Of a stretch of 64,000 nucleotides of DNA, positions 23,901-33,271 are shown piece after piece. The notes under the pieces are model-generated. The model saw only the letters and a program-made list of their open reading frames with translations, was not told the origin of the DNA and ran no database searches. A program made the position numbers and the translations under genes. Every line of letters starts with the position of its first letter. Position 1 is the stretch's first letter. The DNA lies in contig NBIV01000273.1 of NCBI GenBank assembly GCA_003194525.1, positions 1 through 64,000 on the forward strand, written 5' to 3'. This DNA comes from Gracilariopsis chorda. Lineage: Eukaryota; Rhodophyta; Florideophyceae; Gracilariales; Gracilariaceae.

Positions 23901-26215
23901 TACGACGGCGAGGCACTCTTTCTCCGATACGGAGTAGTTCCGCTCATGAACATTGAGCGAGCGCGACCAATAACCAATTGGATGTCGTTCCCCCTCGGGG
24001 GTGGTTTGAAAAAGAGCACACCCGACTTGGTAGTCGCTCAAGTCCGTATCTACGGAGTATGGCAGCCCAAGTTTTGGGAGATGTAGGATTGGTGCTGATA
24101 TGACAGCCTCTTTCAAGGAGTTAAAAGCTTCCGATTGCTCGGGCGTAAATGTTCCCAGTTTTGGGGGGTTCCCCTTTCGCAAAAACGCGTTCAGGGGTGC
24201 CGCGGTATCCGAAAAGTTCGGAATAAACCGTTGATAGACGTTGACCAACCCCAAAAAGGAGCGCAGTTCCGTTTGAGTACGGGGCTCTTTCGCCTCAACG
24301 AGGGATCTGACTCGAGCTTTCTCGATCGCTAACCGTCCAGGACGGATAATGTGACCCAGATACTTCACAGTATCTGTGAAAAACTCGCATTTCCTCAACA
24401 TGAGGGTAATTCCCGCATCGCGGAGTACGGTCAGCACGTCTCGGACGTGAGTGAGATGGTTGTCCAACGAGTTGGAGAAGATGATAATACCATCAAGGTA
24501 GACCAGACAACTCCGCCACTTAAAGCGGTTGAGTAGAATATCTACTGCACGCTGAAAGGTGGCGGGGGCGTTGGTTAACCCAAATGGCATCCGCTTGAAG
24601 TGGTACGCTCCTGCGTGGCAGGTGAATGCGGTTTTGTCGCGATCCTCCTGTCTGACAGGTACTTGCCAATATCCCCAATCGGCATCAAGGGCCGTGAACA
24701 CGGTGGCGTCTCCAAGGGAGTCAATGCACTCGTCCATACGAGGGATAGGGTACGTGTCCCTAACGGTCACGGCATTGAGCCGGCGGTAGTCGACACAGAA
24801 CCTCCAGGTTTCGTCGGCCTTTAAAGCCAGTACAACTGGGGATGCCCAGGGTGATTGAGCGGGCTCAATCACACCTGCGCGGAGCATCTTGTCCACTTGG
24901 GACTGCTCCTCTTCCCGAGCTTTCGGACCTGCCCTGTAAGGAGGTTGTGCAACCGGTCGCGCACCGGGGATTAAATCGATCCGGTGTTCCGTTGCATTAA
25001 TCTCGCCAAGCGAGCCATCCCACATTGTGGGGAATTCCCGTAACCTTGTACGGAGTTTGTCGCGGTGCGACTCTGGCACGTGGCTGAAGTCCAGCATTTC
25101 AAGTGCCTTTTCTGGATCAATCTGGTCGTTGCTCGATGGAGCATTGCCCTGTGGAACAGGTGTGGTTCGCAATTCCGAGTTACTCGGTATGTTCGACGCT
25201 GAAGTAGCGGTTTCCTGCCCCTCCTTAGACTTGACGTCTTCGGATGGCGGGGCGAACTCCTCAGAAGAGGTGGTAACTCCGAGTACATCGGCGGCTGTCA
25301 TCTTCGTTGGCAGCATTCCCATAGGATGGGGGGTTACACTCCCAATTATTTGGTGTTTTACCAGATACTGGGGGTGTTTGCCAAGGTTGGCAACCAATAT
25401 CCGGAAAGGAACATCCGGGGAAATGGAGACAATTCCATTAGCCAGCGCCAGCTGAGATTTCTCGTACAACGAGGCGAGGGGTTGAATAACCCGAAGACCG
25501 TGTTGACAGGAATTTACCTGCACCCAGACTTGGGACTCAGCCGGTATAGAAACCGAGGCAGCGACGCGGAGCTTGGTGGACTCGCGGGACGCGGGCGGTG
25601 GTTCCTGCGCAGCAGGGAGCAGAACTTGTTTCCGAGAGGACCGCTTTAGCGGGTGGCGAACAATCGGAACCGACGATCCGTCGTCAAGTTCTACACGCCT
25701 GAGGCGGGGCCTGATTGCGTCGACAAATCTGTCGCAGTATCACATCCCAGTATGACTGGTGCTGCCAATGAACGGCAAACGATGAAGTCCAACTTCACCA
25801 CAGAGGTACCAAGTCTCACGACGAGGTACACTGTGCCCACCGTTTGTAACTGATTGTTGTTCGCTTCCGAAATGTCGGGGACCGCGTCAGAGCTGATACG
25901 AGACCGCACAAGCGGGGGTAAGAATGATTCCACAACAAAGTTGGGGCCTGCACCTGTATCCAGGACGGTGAGAAACTTCACCATAAACTGGGGATCAAGG
26001 CCAAGGTCAGCATAGAACTTATAGTTGCGCTTGGCCAAGACCAAGACCCTACCGGAAATCCGGAGATTTTTACTTCGTATCCACGGGCGACGCAACACAC
26101 CGAGGTGCGCAGAATCCGCGTCAGTGGTGTCTTTCCTCGAGAGGACTTTCACCGGGGAGCGAGGCGAGGACGCCTCGGGCGCCAACCGCCTCTTGTCTGA
26201 GGACGCCTCTCCCAA
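20997..26215 (-). pseudogene. pol: pol region of element 1 (protease, RT, RNase H, integrase)
   Basis: Domains in order on the minus strand: aspartic protease with LDTGAGPNF (about 25690-26215); reverse transcriptase with RRLNAVTVRDTYPIPRMD, FKRMPFGLTNAPATFQ and a YLDG active-site strand; RNase H with VDTDLSDYQVGCALFQ (together about 23900-25523, running on to 23226); a zinc-binding HHCC-type segment; and integrase with APLEFMAIDILGPQ and TYHPQCNGQVERFNR (about 22300-23219). A long Pro/Ser/Thr-rich C-terminal tail runs to 20997. The region is interrupted in about three places, so it is a fossil, although most of the coding sequence is recognisable. The tail is exceptionally hairpin-dense at DNA level. 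Confidence 0.9.
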
Positions 26216-26232
26216 AGGGTAGACTCCCTCAG

Positions 26233-28407
26233 TTAGTTTTCCGCCTTCGGCGGTGGGTTGGTTTCCTCGACAACGAGTCCTTCATCCCGTTGACGGGGGT
26301 TTCTATCCGCATAAGCGGGGGTTGCAACAGATGGTTGCGCGATCTCCCGAATCGGGGTGTATGAAATTTGCCGCGCACGCGGGGTCTGTGGTAGGGCACG
26401 GGAAACGTCCGTTTTAGCACGGAGGTAGGAAGCCGTTGGGACGGAACGTTTCTCCTCTGGAGTGAGGGCCTCATAATTTGTCACTACCTTGGCCATATCC
26501 TTCAGTGAACAAATACACTGAGGTGATGTATGGCCATGGGCATAGCACAGTTGGCAAATGAGAGCCAATACCACGACACGCGGGTTATTATTCCGAGTAT
26601 CGGAGAAGCGAACCACAGGGCGGGTGCCAGTCCATCCAGGCCGTTGATAACGGGATTGACCGTTTGAAAACGGGAGTCGTTGGGGTTGGACCCGACTGTT
26701 ACCACCGTACAAAACGGGGTCTTCCGTTCCCGTATCACGAGTCATCTCTGTCGTTGACGGCAAATCACTGGTGGGTATCGACACACCATCCCCCTGCACT
26801 AAATGCACGGTATCAAATCCCTGTCCAGGGTTCCCATCCGCAGTGAGTGGTAGTGAGGAAGCTTCGCTTTCCAGCAACAACGCCTTGGCGGATTTAGACC
26901 GATTGTTCGGAGTTCTTGCACGAAGTGCATCCCCTTCCGCTCGAGCGCGTTGGACCAGCTCGAGATAGGTGATCCTCCGCTTGTCCTCCCGATAACGGGT
27001 AACTAAACTCCGGATTGCCGGGTCAAGACCATCGATGAACATGGTACTGCGCTCCCCAGCGGGGTATACGTTACCACATTTGTGGAAAGCCTTGTTAAGG
27101 CGCACCGAGTACTCGGTCTCGGTCTCTCCAGCACGCTGGCGTGTATTTCGCAAAGCGAGGATAGCCTGCTGAATAGCAGTGTTTATGGCGTAGGAGCGCA
27201 GAAGATACTGCACAGCCTCCGGCCAGCAAGTAACCCCTCCCTCGGAGGCACGAGAAGATCCTCTGACAGAGTGGTATTGGTCCTCCGCCACTCCCCGTAA
27301 GAAATACGGTAAAGACAAATAGGCTTGTCCCTCATTCATACCGAGCATATCGGCCTCCGCTACAAAGCGGGATAGGAAATCCAGTACTAGGACCGGGTCC
27401 TCTCCATTAAAATACTGTTTGCGGAGCGAGAGCTGCATTCGCTGAATGCATTCTCGCACCTTTCCCGTACCACGGGGCGTACGTCCAAGTGACGAATCTT
27501 CGAGCCGGTAGTACCTGTATGATAAAAGCTTCCGGTAATCCGGGTTTGTCGGTTTCAATTCCCGGAGACCGGGGTGTCTTCTCCCGTTCTGGCGGGTTCG
27601 GATCACACCTTCAGTGGCCGATGACCGCTTCGAGCGGGAGGAGTAGCCTCGCTTCTCGTCCTCCGAGTCGGAGTGCGAGGAGCTCGAGCTAACCGAATGG
27701 TTTCGGGATGAGTCCGACGATGTTGAAGAATCAGAGTCCGAATATCTTCGGTGGTGTTTCCGTAGATGACGGCGTTTCTTCTTCCTAGCAAGCTGGTCGT
27801 TGTGCAATGCCTCGTTTACTGGATCATCCGGGGATGGTTTGTCCATGAAGACGAACTGCTCCAGCGTCTCCAGGCGGGCACCAATCCGATCAAATCGGGC
27901 TTCAACTCCTTTGATGAAGGCGGTGGATTGTCCCCAACTCTCCAACACGGAGTTGACGTCAGACCGTAAAATACGGAGTTCCTTGGCGACCTCCTTTACG
28001 GGGGTTGCCAAGACCACCTCTTGGAGGGATTTTAGTTCCCCTACAAGGGTGTCATGGGTGGTCCACAGGGCGCGGACCTGGGATTCCAGGGACGTCCCCT
28101 GGGGGGTGTTATCGCCTGTTCCACGGGGGCTTGAAGCCGCGACAGCGGAAGCAGGCTGGGGTGCCTGGGGCACTGCGGCAACAGCCGGAGTCGATGCTGC
28201 ATTCCCCTGCGGGGGTGATAACGAGGGCAAAAGGAGGTTCCGGGGTTCCCGGTCGGGGGTATCATTCCGCAATGAAGCGGCGCCAGCACGGCTGGAACTT
28301 GTCCGTATAGGGATACGGGGTACGAACCGAACTTCGGAAGTGTCCGCGTTGTCGCGGGAGCAACTACGCGTAACCACTGGCTCCGCATCGGAGGGATTTC
28401 TCCACAT
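26233..28407 (-). CDS. gag: gag polyprotein of element 1
   Basis: One open frame of 724 codons starting MWRNPSDAEP. It has a Pro/Ala-rich N-terminus, a predicted coiled-coil stretch (roughly residues 105-200), and a Lys/Arg and Ser/Asp-rich low-complexity segment (about 215-290). A retrotransposon-gag-like helical domain follows, containing YFNGEDPVLVLDFLSRF and ending near TYLELVQRA. The zinc knuckle CQLCYAHGHTSPQC (CX2CX4HX4C) supports nucleic-acid binding by the capsid protein. Pol follows at once downstream on the same strand, the usual gag-pol arrangement. It is longer than many Ty3/gypsy gags because of the disordered N-terminus and the Ser/Arg tract. Confidence 0.88.
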   Translation of the reverse strand: MWRNPSDAEPVVTRSCSRDNADTSEVRFVPRIPIRTSSSRAGAASLRNDTPDREPRNLLLPSLSPPQGNAASTPAVAAVPQAPQPASAVAASSPRGTGDNTPQGTSLESQVRALWTTHDTLVGELKSLQEVVLATPVKEVAKELRILRSDVNSVLESWGQSTAFIKGVEARFDRIGARLETLEQFVFMDKPSPDDPVNEALHNDQLARKKKRRHLRKHHRRYSDSDSSTSSDSSRNHSVSSSSSHSDSEDEKRGYSSRSKRSSATEGVIRTRQNGRRHPGLRELKPTNPDYRKLLSYRYYRLEDSSLGRTPRGTGKVRECIQRMQLSLRKQYFNGEDPVLVLDFLSRFVAEADMLGMNEGQAYLSLPYFLRGVAEDQYHSVRGSSRASEGGVTCWPEAVQYLLRSYAINTAIQQAILALRNTRQRAGETETEYSVRLNKAFHKCGNVYPAGERSTMFIDGLDPAIRSLVTRYREDKRRITYLELVQRARAEGDALRARTPNNRSKSAKALLLESEASSLPLTADGNPGQGFDTVHLVQGDGVSIPTSDLPSTTEMTRDTGTEDPVLYGGNSRVQPQRLPFSNGQSRYQRPGWTGTRPVVRFSDTRNNNPRVVVLALICQLCYAHGHTSPQCICSLKDMAKVVTNYEALTPEEKRSVPTASYLRAKTDVSRALPQTPRARQISYTPIREIAQPSVATPAYADRNPRQRDEGLVVEETNPPPKAEN

Positions 28408-28489
28408 GAGAAAATACCGTTACGACGGGAAACGATCACGGAACTTCCGGTGAATGAAAGAAAACCTCGTAAGAGGGAAAACAAAAACC

Positions 28490-28512
28490 GATTCTACGTC
28501 GGGAGACCACTT
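28490..28512 (-). other. candidate primer-binding site of element 1
   Basis: Just inside the LTR, on the minus strand, comes a short leader and then tggtctcccgacgtagaat. The initial TGG is what the CCA end of a tRNA would pair with, and the downstream part faintly resembles the complement of a T-arm. The tRNA species cannot be named from this. Confidence 0.35.
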
Positions 28513-29338
28513 TGTGGTGCAACGCCCCAAAGGGGAGAAACACCGAAAGACGTTTGGGATCTTTCCTCCGTGGAGGTGAACCAAGTTGGGTAGAGCCCCT
28601 CTAGGGGTGGCACGGCGGAGCCGGTTTGTAAGACCGAGGCCACCCTTCGCGACTAGGGCAAGAGGTTTTAGGACAAGAATCGGTATCCGCGAGAGCGGGA
28701 ATGCGTCCTCGCCAGAGGTAGGTTTCCACGTAAGTGGGGGTGTGTGGACGGATGCGCACACGAGGGCCGCGGATAGCGTGAGGTGCTACCCTAAAAAGGG
28801 GAAAAAGGAAGGGCGAAGAGGAGGAAGAGAGGACGAAGTGAGTCGCAAGAGCGACGGGGGCGAACGGCGATGCCGGTAACAATATCCCTATACAGGGCGA
28901 AACACCAATTCAACTGGAATGATATGACTCCCAGTGATGGGTCCCTTCAGATTTGCAAGGGGGTTAGATGTCCCGTGGTTCACGGCGTTTCCCCCCAAGG
29001 AGGAGTAAAGCACGCGCGCAAAAGGTAACAACTAGAGCCAATTCCCCAGGTTGGGGTCCCTTGTTGGGGACGGTTTACTGGTGCGACGGCACTGCGCCGT
29101 CGCACTAAGTACTAGCTTCCAAGAAATGGGTGTGAAAATAATAAATAAAATCAACTAAAATACTCCACATTTCGTGGCAGCATCCACTACTGTGGCCAAC
29201 CCCCAATTGCCCCAAAATCGTGTCCCACGTGTCTATACCCACCATTGTGGGGCGTAGTTCATATACACACTACACAACCGATAATATCGGGAAAACCATC
29301 AAGTACCAGGAATCCCTCCCTGAGAGCGTTGCACTTCA
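28513..29338 (-). repeat. LTR of element 1 (826 bp)
   Basis: Boundaries come from comparison with element 2. Reading on the minus strand, both LTRs begin TGAAGTGCAA/TGAATTGCAA, share blocks such as aattggctctag and taacccccttgc, and end gcaccaca/gcactaca. This gives TG...CA termini. Beyond the inner end the two elements stop resembling each other, as expected for the LTR edge. The two LTRs differ by many substitutions and small length changes, so they descend from old, separate insertions of one family. Confidence 0.8.
29081..29105. other. 10-bp perfect hairpin inside the LTR
   Basis: gtgcgacggc and its exact complement gccgtcgcac flank a 5-nt loop, actgc. It is the longest perfect hairpin noticed in element 1. 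Element 2's LTR has only a degraded version at the matching place. It could be part of the R region or a transcript-end signal. It also fits the general hairpin habit of this element. Confidence 0.7.
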
Positions 29339-29407
29339 ACTCCAACCTTCAGATTCAGACGGGTTTTAAGCACATAGGCACTCTAATTTCCAGTAGAGGA
29401 CAGTCTA

Positions 29408-30819
29408 ATGAGAAGACGCTTACTCGTCTCCGTTAGCTTAAGAGCATTTTTAGGTGCTACGGTACTGGTTCGGCTGTGTTGGCGCTTCAGAAAACGAGAT
29501 ATTGTTGATGTCGCTCGGTTGAGCTGCTCTGCAATGGTTCAAAGTGGTACGTGCTCGCTGTGCAGAGCGAGAGTTTGGCCTTTCTCAAAGTCAGAGAGGT
29601 GGCCTGGTGGTGCCAATGATAATGAAGATGTAACTTGTTTGAGACGTTCACGTTATGCACTCATGTGATGAGAGCATTTGTGAAGAGTCTGGGTGTTCAA
29701 GTATCGTAGTTAACGAATACGGAGCTTTTACTAGATGGATAACAACAATCAATTGGGCGAAGTATGGTGTAGTCGGGGAGTATGCAATGGATGTTGCGTT
29801 TTTATTTTCGCGGACTGTATGCACAATGTTACGAGACAATGAGGATGTGGACGAGTTGATGTGGCTACTGCTCAAGCCACAATGCATTATTAAGCGTTTG
29901 CAAAACGCTGGCATCTACGGCGTGCGCCACGACATAGAGGTCGCACTTAGTGCGTTAGACCACGACAGCAAACATTCCGCAGTAGTTGCTCAATGTCTGC
30001 AGGTGATCGCGAAGGCTGTGCGGATCAGCTCGCTGGCTGTAGCGCCCAATCACTCAGAAGCATCATTCCACCTACATGGCCGACTGCTAGAGTACGCGCA
30101 AAAGCGTCAACTAACAAAGAAGTTCGTCGGCGAAATCGAGAGCGCTGCGGAACGGCCGTGGTTCAAACCGAGTATAAGCTTTCTCACATCGGCAGGGTTT
30201 GGGGCGTTGAAGAAGATCCAGCGTGGATGCTCCTGCGATGTGTTTGGTTTCTGGCGACTGGACACGCGGGCGGTGCGCTGCTACGCGGCGTGACGGATCA
30301 CAGCAAGGACCTTGTCAGCGTGGCCATCAACGACAACAGCGGATATATCTCAGCGTTCTTGGACGGCGCGGTGCGCGCGTGGAATATTAATCCATTCAGC
30401 TTGCACATGCGTGTGTGGAACGCGATCAGAGGCGGCATGCCCGAGATGCCGGCTTGCTGCTGGCTGTGAAATGCAGAGCCGATGAAGCACACATGGCGTG
30501 CAGCTTAACGGATATGGCGTCGAGCGTTACAATGGGGCGCATTGGCGCTGTGCGCGCGGCGTGCCAGAAATGGTACTCTGGCCGTGAATCGGGGTCCAAC
30601 TTACGCGCGATCACTGGATGTGGTGCTGATCATCTGGCACTGCAGGAGGGGATTGAGCTGACGGTGGTGGATGAACGAACGGAGCGCAACGCTTTTCGGC
30701 TGACGGAGAGCGCGGTGCCGTTGGACGGTGGCGCTGGGCGTGTCGCGTTGCAGTGCGCTTGGCGACGACCGCCAGCACTTACGGCCGTTCTGAACAAGCA
30801 TCATCTGCTCATGTTCTGA
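29408..30819 (+). pseudogene. unrecognised host-like gene, frames broken
   Basis: Three successive open pieces in three frames (29655-30293, the 3' part of 29993-30469, and 30415-30819) read as one protein-like sequence. The first is helical (VVAQCLQVIAKAVRIS), the second has AWMLLRCVWFLATGHAGGA, and the third is beta-rich (VKCRADEAHMACSLTDMAS). GC content is high. A weaker piece at 29408-29668 precedes it. No family was recognised. It lies directly beyond the LTR of element 1, on the same strand as the BLTP1-like pseudogene on the other side. It could be that gene's displaced 3' end, but I found no diagnostic motif, so this is only a possibility. Confidence 0.4.
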
Positions 30820-30930
30820 TCGGGTTCTATTGACAGTTTTTTTTTTCTTCTGTAAGCGCATCATTTTAAGCGCCCTATGCCCGACGCCGGTCCACTTTGA
30901 GATGACCCGGCAAACATAGCACCGCCGTCG

Positions 30931-31090
30931 CAAATCCCTGCACCCCGCTTGCCATGGCTTCGCAAAACTCCGCCCCCCTCTCTTGCCACGACTCTGCAAA
31001 TCCCTCCACATCTCTTGCTTCCCTTCCCAAATCCTTGCACCGACCCTTTGCCAGGTCTTCTCAAATCCCTGCACCCTCCCGCATAGCCCA
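30931..31090. repeat. degenerate minisatellite, unit about 32 bp, about 4.5 copies
   Basis: The phrase aaatccctgcacc recurs with variants at about 30932, 30964, 30998, 31029 and 31058. Each copy but the last is followed by a variant of cttgcca and a pyrimidine-rich tail. Spacing is 29-34 bp. An open frame on the minus strand across it is a by-product of the repeat. Confidence 0.7.
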
Positions 31091-31379
31091 CAATTTCCAT
31101 GATCGCAGCCACAAGCCCACTTTCCGTGCCGAATCCATGAACCACCACGGAACAAGACAGGAGCCAACAGCTCAGATTACACTCGGGAGCTGTTCTTTCA
31201 TATTGAAACTTTCTTGCCACGCAATGCAGGCATCACTATTTGAAGCCATTATCTTTTTTTTATCACTTACATGGTAGGGTTGCAAGTTTCTTTAGAGCTG
31301 CAAAACTGGCAGTAAATGATCGTAGCGCTTGCAGCTAATTCGTGTGTGTTTATAGTAGAGAATATTGCTGCCAGTCGTA

Positions 31380-32930
31380 TACAATAAACGAAAGCAAATT
31401 TAAGCATATACCGTTACCACTACGGAAAATAATTACCTTTGACGGTATTGCTGCAATACTGAAAGAGCAATGTTTCAAACGCGAATTTCGGATAAGTAGA
31501 AATTCTTTATATCTTCAGCATTATTTTGAACCATCAATACTAAAGATACCAGCATGAGGGTACGTTATGCTGTTACTACAGGTCTGGGCGATATTTGGCT
31601 TAAAATTACCTTTTGGATGCTACCAGGTGCTAGGTATCTTGAATAGACGATGTGCTTTAGAGTAAGTTTGTCTGTGGTACAACCAATCGAATGTCAAGTA
31701 CCAGCGGAGTAGTCCGTTTGGAAAACCTTTAGCCGGAGCGTGACGAAAGCTCCACCTGAAGTGTGAAAGTAGGGTAACGGAATGAGTCTGGCAGCAAAAA
31801 ACCACTATAAAATCGTCTTTTTTACTACTACTTGCCTACATGAATGAAATTTCAAGTTTTGGAAACATCCCTGGTGGGTTTGAAAAAGAGATTGGTGAAA
31901 TTGGAGGTACAAGATATCCAGGTAGGCTTACCGTAACCAATGAGTAGTGATGGTAGTACGGCTCATATGGGTTAGTAAACTCTGAATAGTCTTACTTAAA
32001 CGAAGTGGTTGACTGTAGAAATCAGTTGGTATCACACTTAGCCAAGAGGTGCTTGCCTTTACCATGCTTGTTGAAGGAGCGCTGCATCCACCTTAAAGGT
32101 GAGCGAGGCTCAAAATCATGTGCACTTGGCTACGTGGAATACGTTGGGGCCAGACCTAGTAGCATGGCCCCACACCACAGTAGCGGAGTGTCACTACCTA
32201 TCTAAAAACATCAAATAAATTAGTAAGCTGATTAGTTAGCGGCTCTAATCCACGTGGCACACTCACCAATGGGTCCAGCGCGCGTTTCACTGTTTATGTG
32301 GTTAGATCTCACTGTATCACAGCGTTTACTGTGTATGAAATATTTGTCGACACATCTCTAGCGCTTATGAAGATTATGAAGCAACCAGGACTACAAACCT
32401 CACTCGAAGAGCTCCACAAGCTCTCTCAGAGCTTTAAGTACTCTTGATCTTCACCATTTTTTTTGTTTGGCTTCATTAAAGCGCTGGACGGAGTTCCAGT
32501 TCTCATTTAAAAGCCTGCACGATACCTTAACCCCGCAGCGTTTTGCTGTCGAAGAATTTTTAATGCCCTTCCTATGCAGGCTTTGGTAGATGGATCTTAA
32601 CGTGTTCTCAGCTATTCAGATTTGTGAGCTCAACAAATGATGCTCTTGCGTATACAATCTCCAGCCGTGGTAAGAGTATGGAGAAAAATGGATTACGTTC
32701 TGAGTTTTGGAGCTTAGGTGATGAGGCATACGTACGTTCAGAAAGCCCTATCACCCCGATACCTCTTTCTCAACTGCTAGGTCCCTATGATTATGGCTTC
32801 AATTTCTATTTATCATCGTTAAGGATTAATGTAGAGCAGGCAGTTGGAATGCTCGTGGCTAGATGACGAATCTTACACAACACGCTCCCATACTCCGTAT
32901 ATATCAGTGCACGCATAATATATTTGTGTA
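31380..32930 (+). mobile_element. PIF/Harbinger-type DNA transposon relic
   Basis: The clearest part is at about 32460-32930. It reads ALDGVPVLI, then NPAAFCCRRIFNALPMQALVDGS (given in two frames), SSTNDALAYTISS, GDEAYVRSE, and LRINVEQAVGMLVAR. These are the characteristic blocks of PIF/Harbinger (DDE_Tnp_4) transposases, including the catalytic Asp contexts VDGS and GDEAY. Upstream, at about 31440-31650, FKREFRISRNSLY and WMLPGARYLE resemble the N-terminal helical region of the same family. In-frame stops and frame changes show it is dead. No terminal inverted repeat or TSD was identified. Confidence 0.65.
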
Positions 32931-33266
32931 TGTAATTGCAAACCTTTGGTTTACAACACTGGGAGCAAAAAGTAGCGCGATTACGGCAGGAAGAAAAGGT
33001 TCAATGCGAGATTGAAATACAGGAGTGCTATGCTTGTTATAAAGAGGAAGATAACATGCAAGTGCTGCAGCACAAAGATGGCAGGTCCTAACGTGTCACG
33101 AAAAGAAAGGAAGAGCTGATATCGATTACTCACCAAAACGACGTCCACTGTCCCTCCCTCTATCGTTTCCCGCAAAACTAAATGGAATAAGAGATTAATG
33201 GCACACCATGGCGGACATATACTCTCACTATGACTGCCCTACATTCGCCCCAGTGCGCGAACAATA
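32931..33266. other. spacer between Harbinger relic and element 2
   Basis: This is AT-rich with no recognisable gene. One plus-strand stretch around 32960-33080 reads as a charged helix (HWEQKVARLRQEEK), possibly left from the Harbinger element's second, DNA-binding protein, but this is weak. It forms the left target flank of element 2. Confidence 0.35.
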
Positions 33267-33271
33267 CCTTC
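33267..33271. repeat. target-site duplication, left copy (ccttc)
   Basis: The five bases immediately before the TGAAGTGCA start of element 2's LTR remnant. An identical ccttc follows the end of the right LTR at 42539-42543. Confidence 0.75.

Larger units (their letters stand above)
19330..29338 (-). mobile_element. Ty3/gypsy LTR retrotransposon, element 1
   Basis: Minus-orientation element with, in order, LTR (28513-29338), gag (26233-28407), protease, reverse transcriptase, RNase H and integrase (20997-26215), then an opposite-strand ORF region (19408-20615). Protease-RT-RNaseH-integrase order and the zinc-knuckle gag place it in Ty3/gypsy (Metaviridae type). Gag is one long open frame, while pol is broken in a few places. 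Only one LTR is seen; the other end of the element stops inside the antisense ORF region next to the BLTP1-like pseudogene. It is clearly younger than element 2, whose sequence is much more eroded. Confidence 0.92.
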
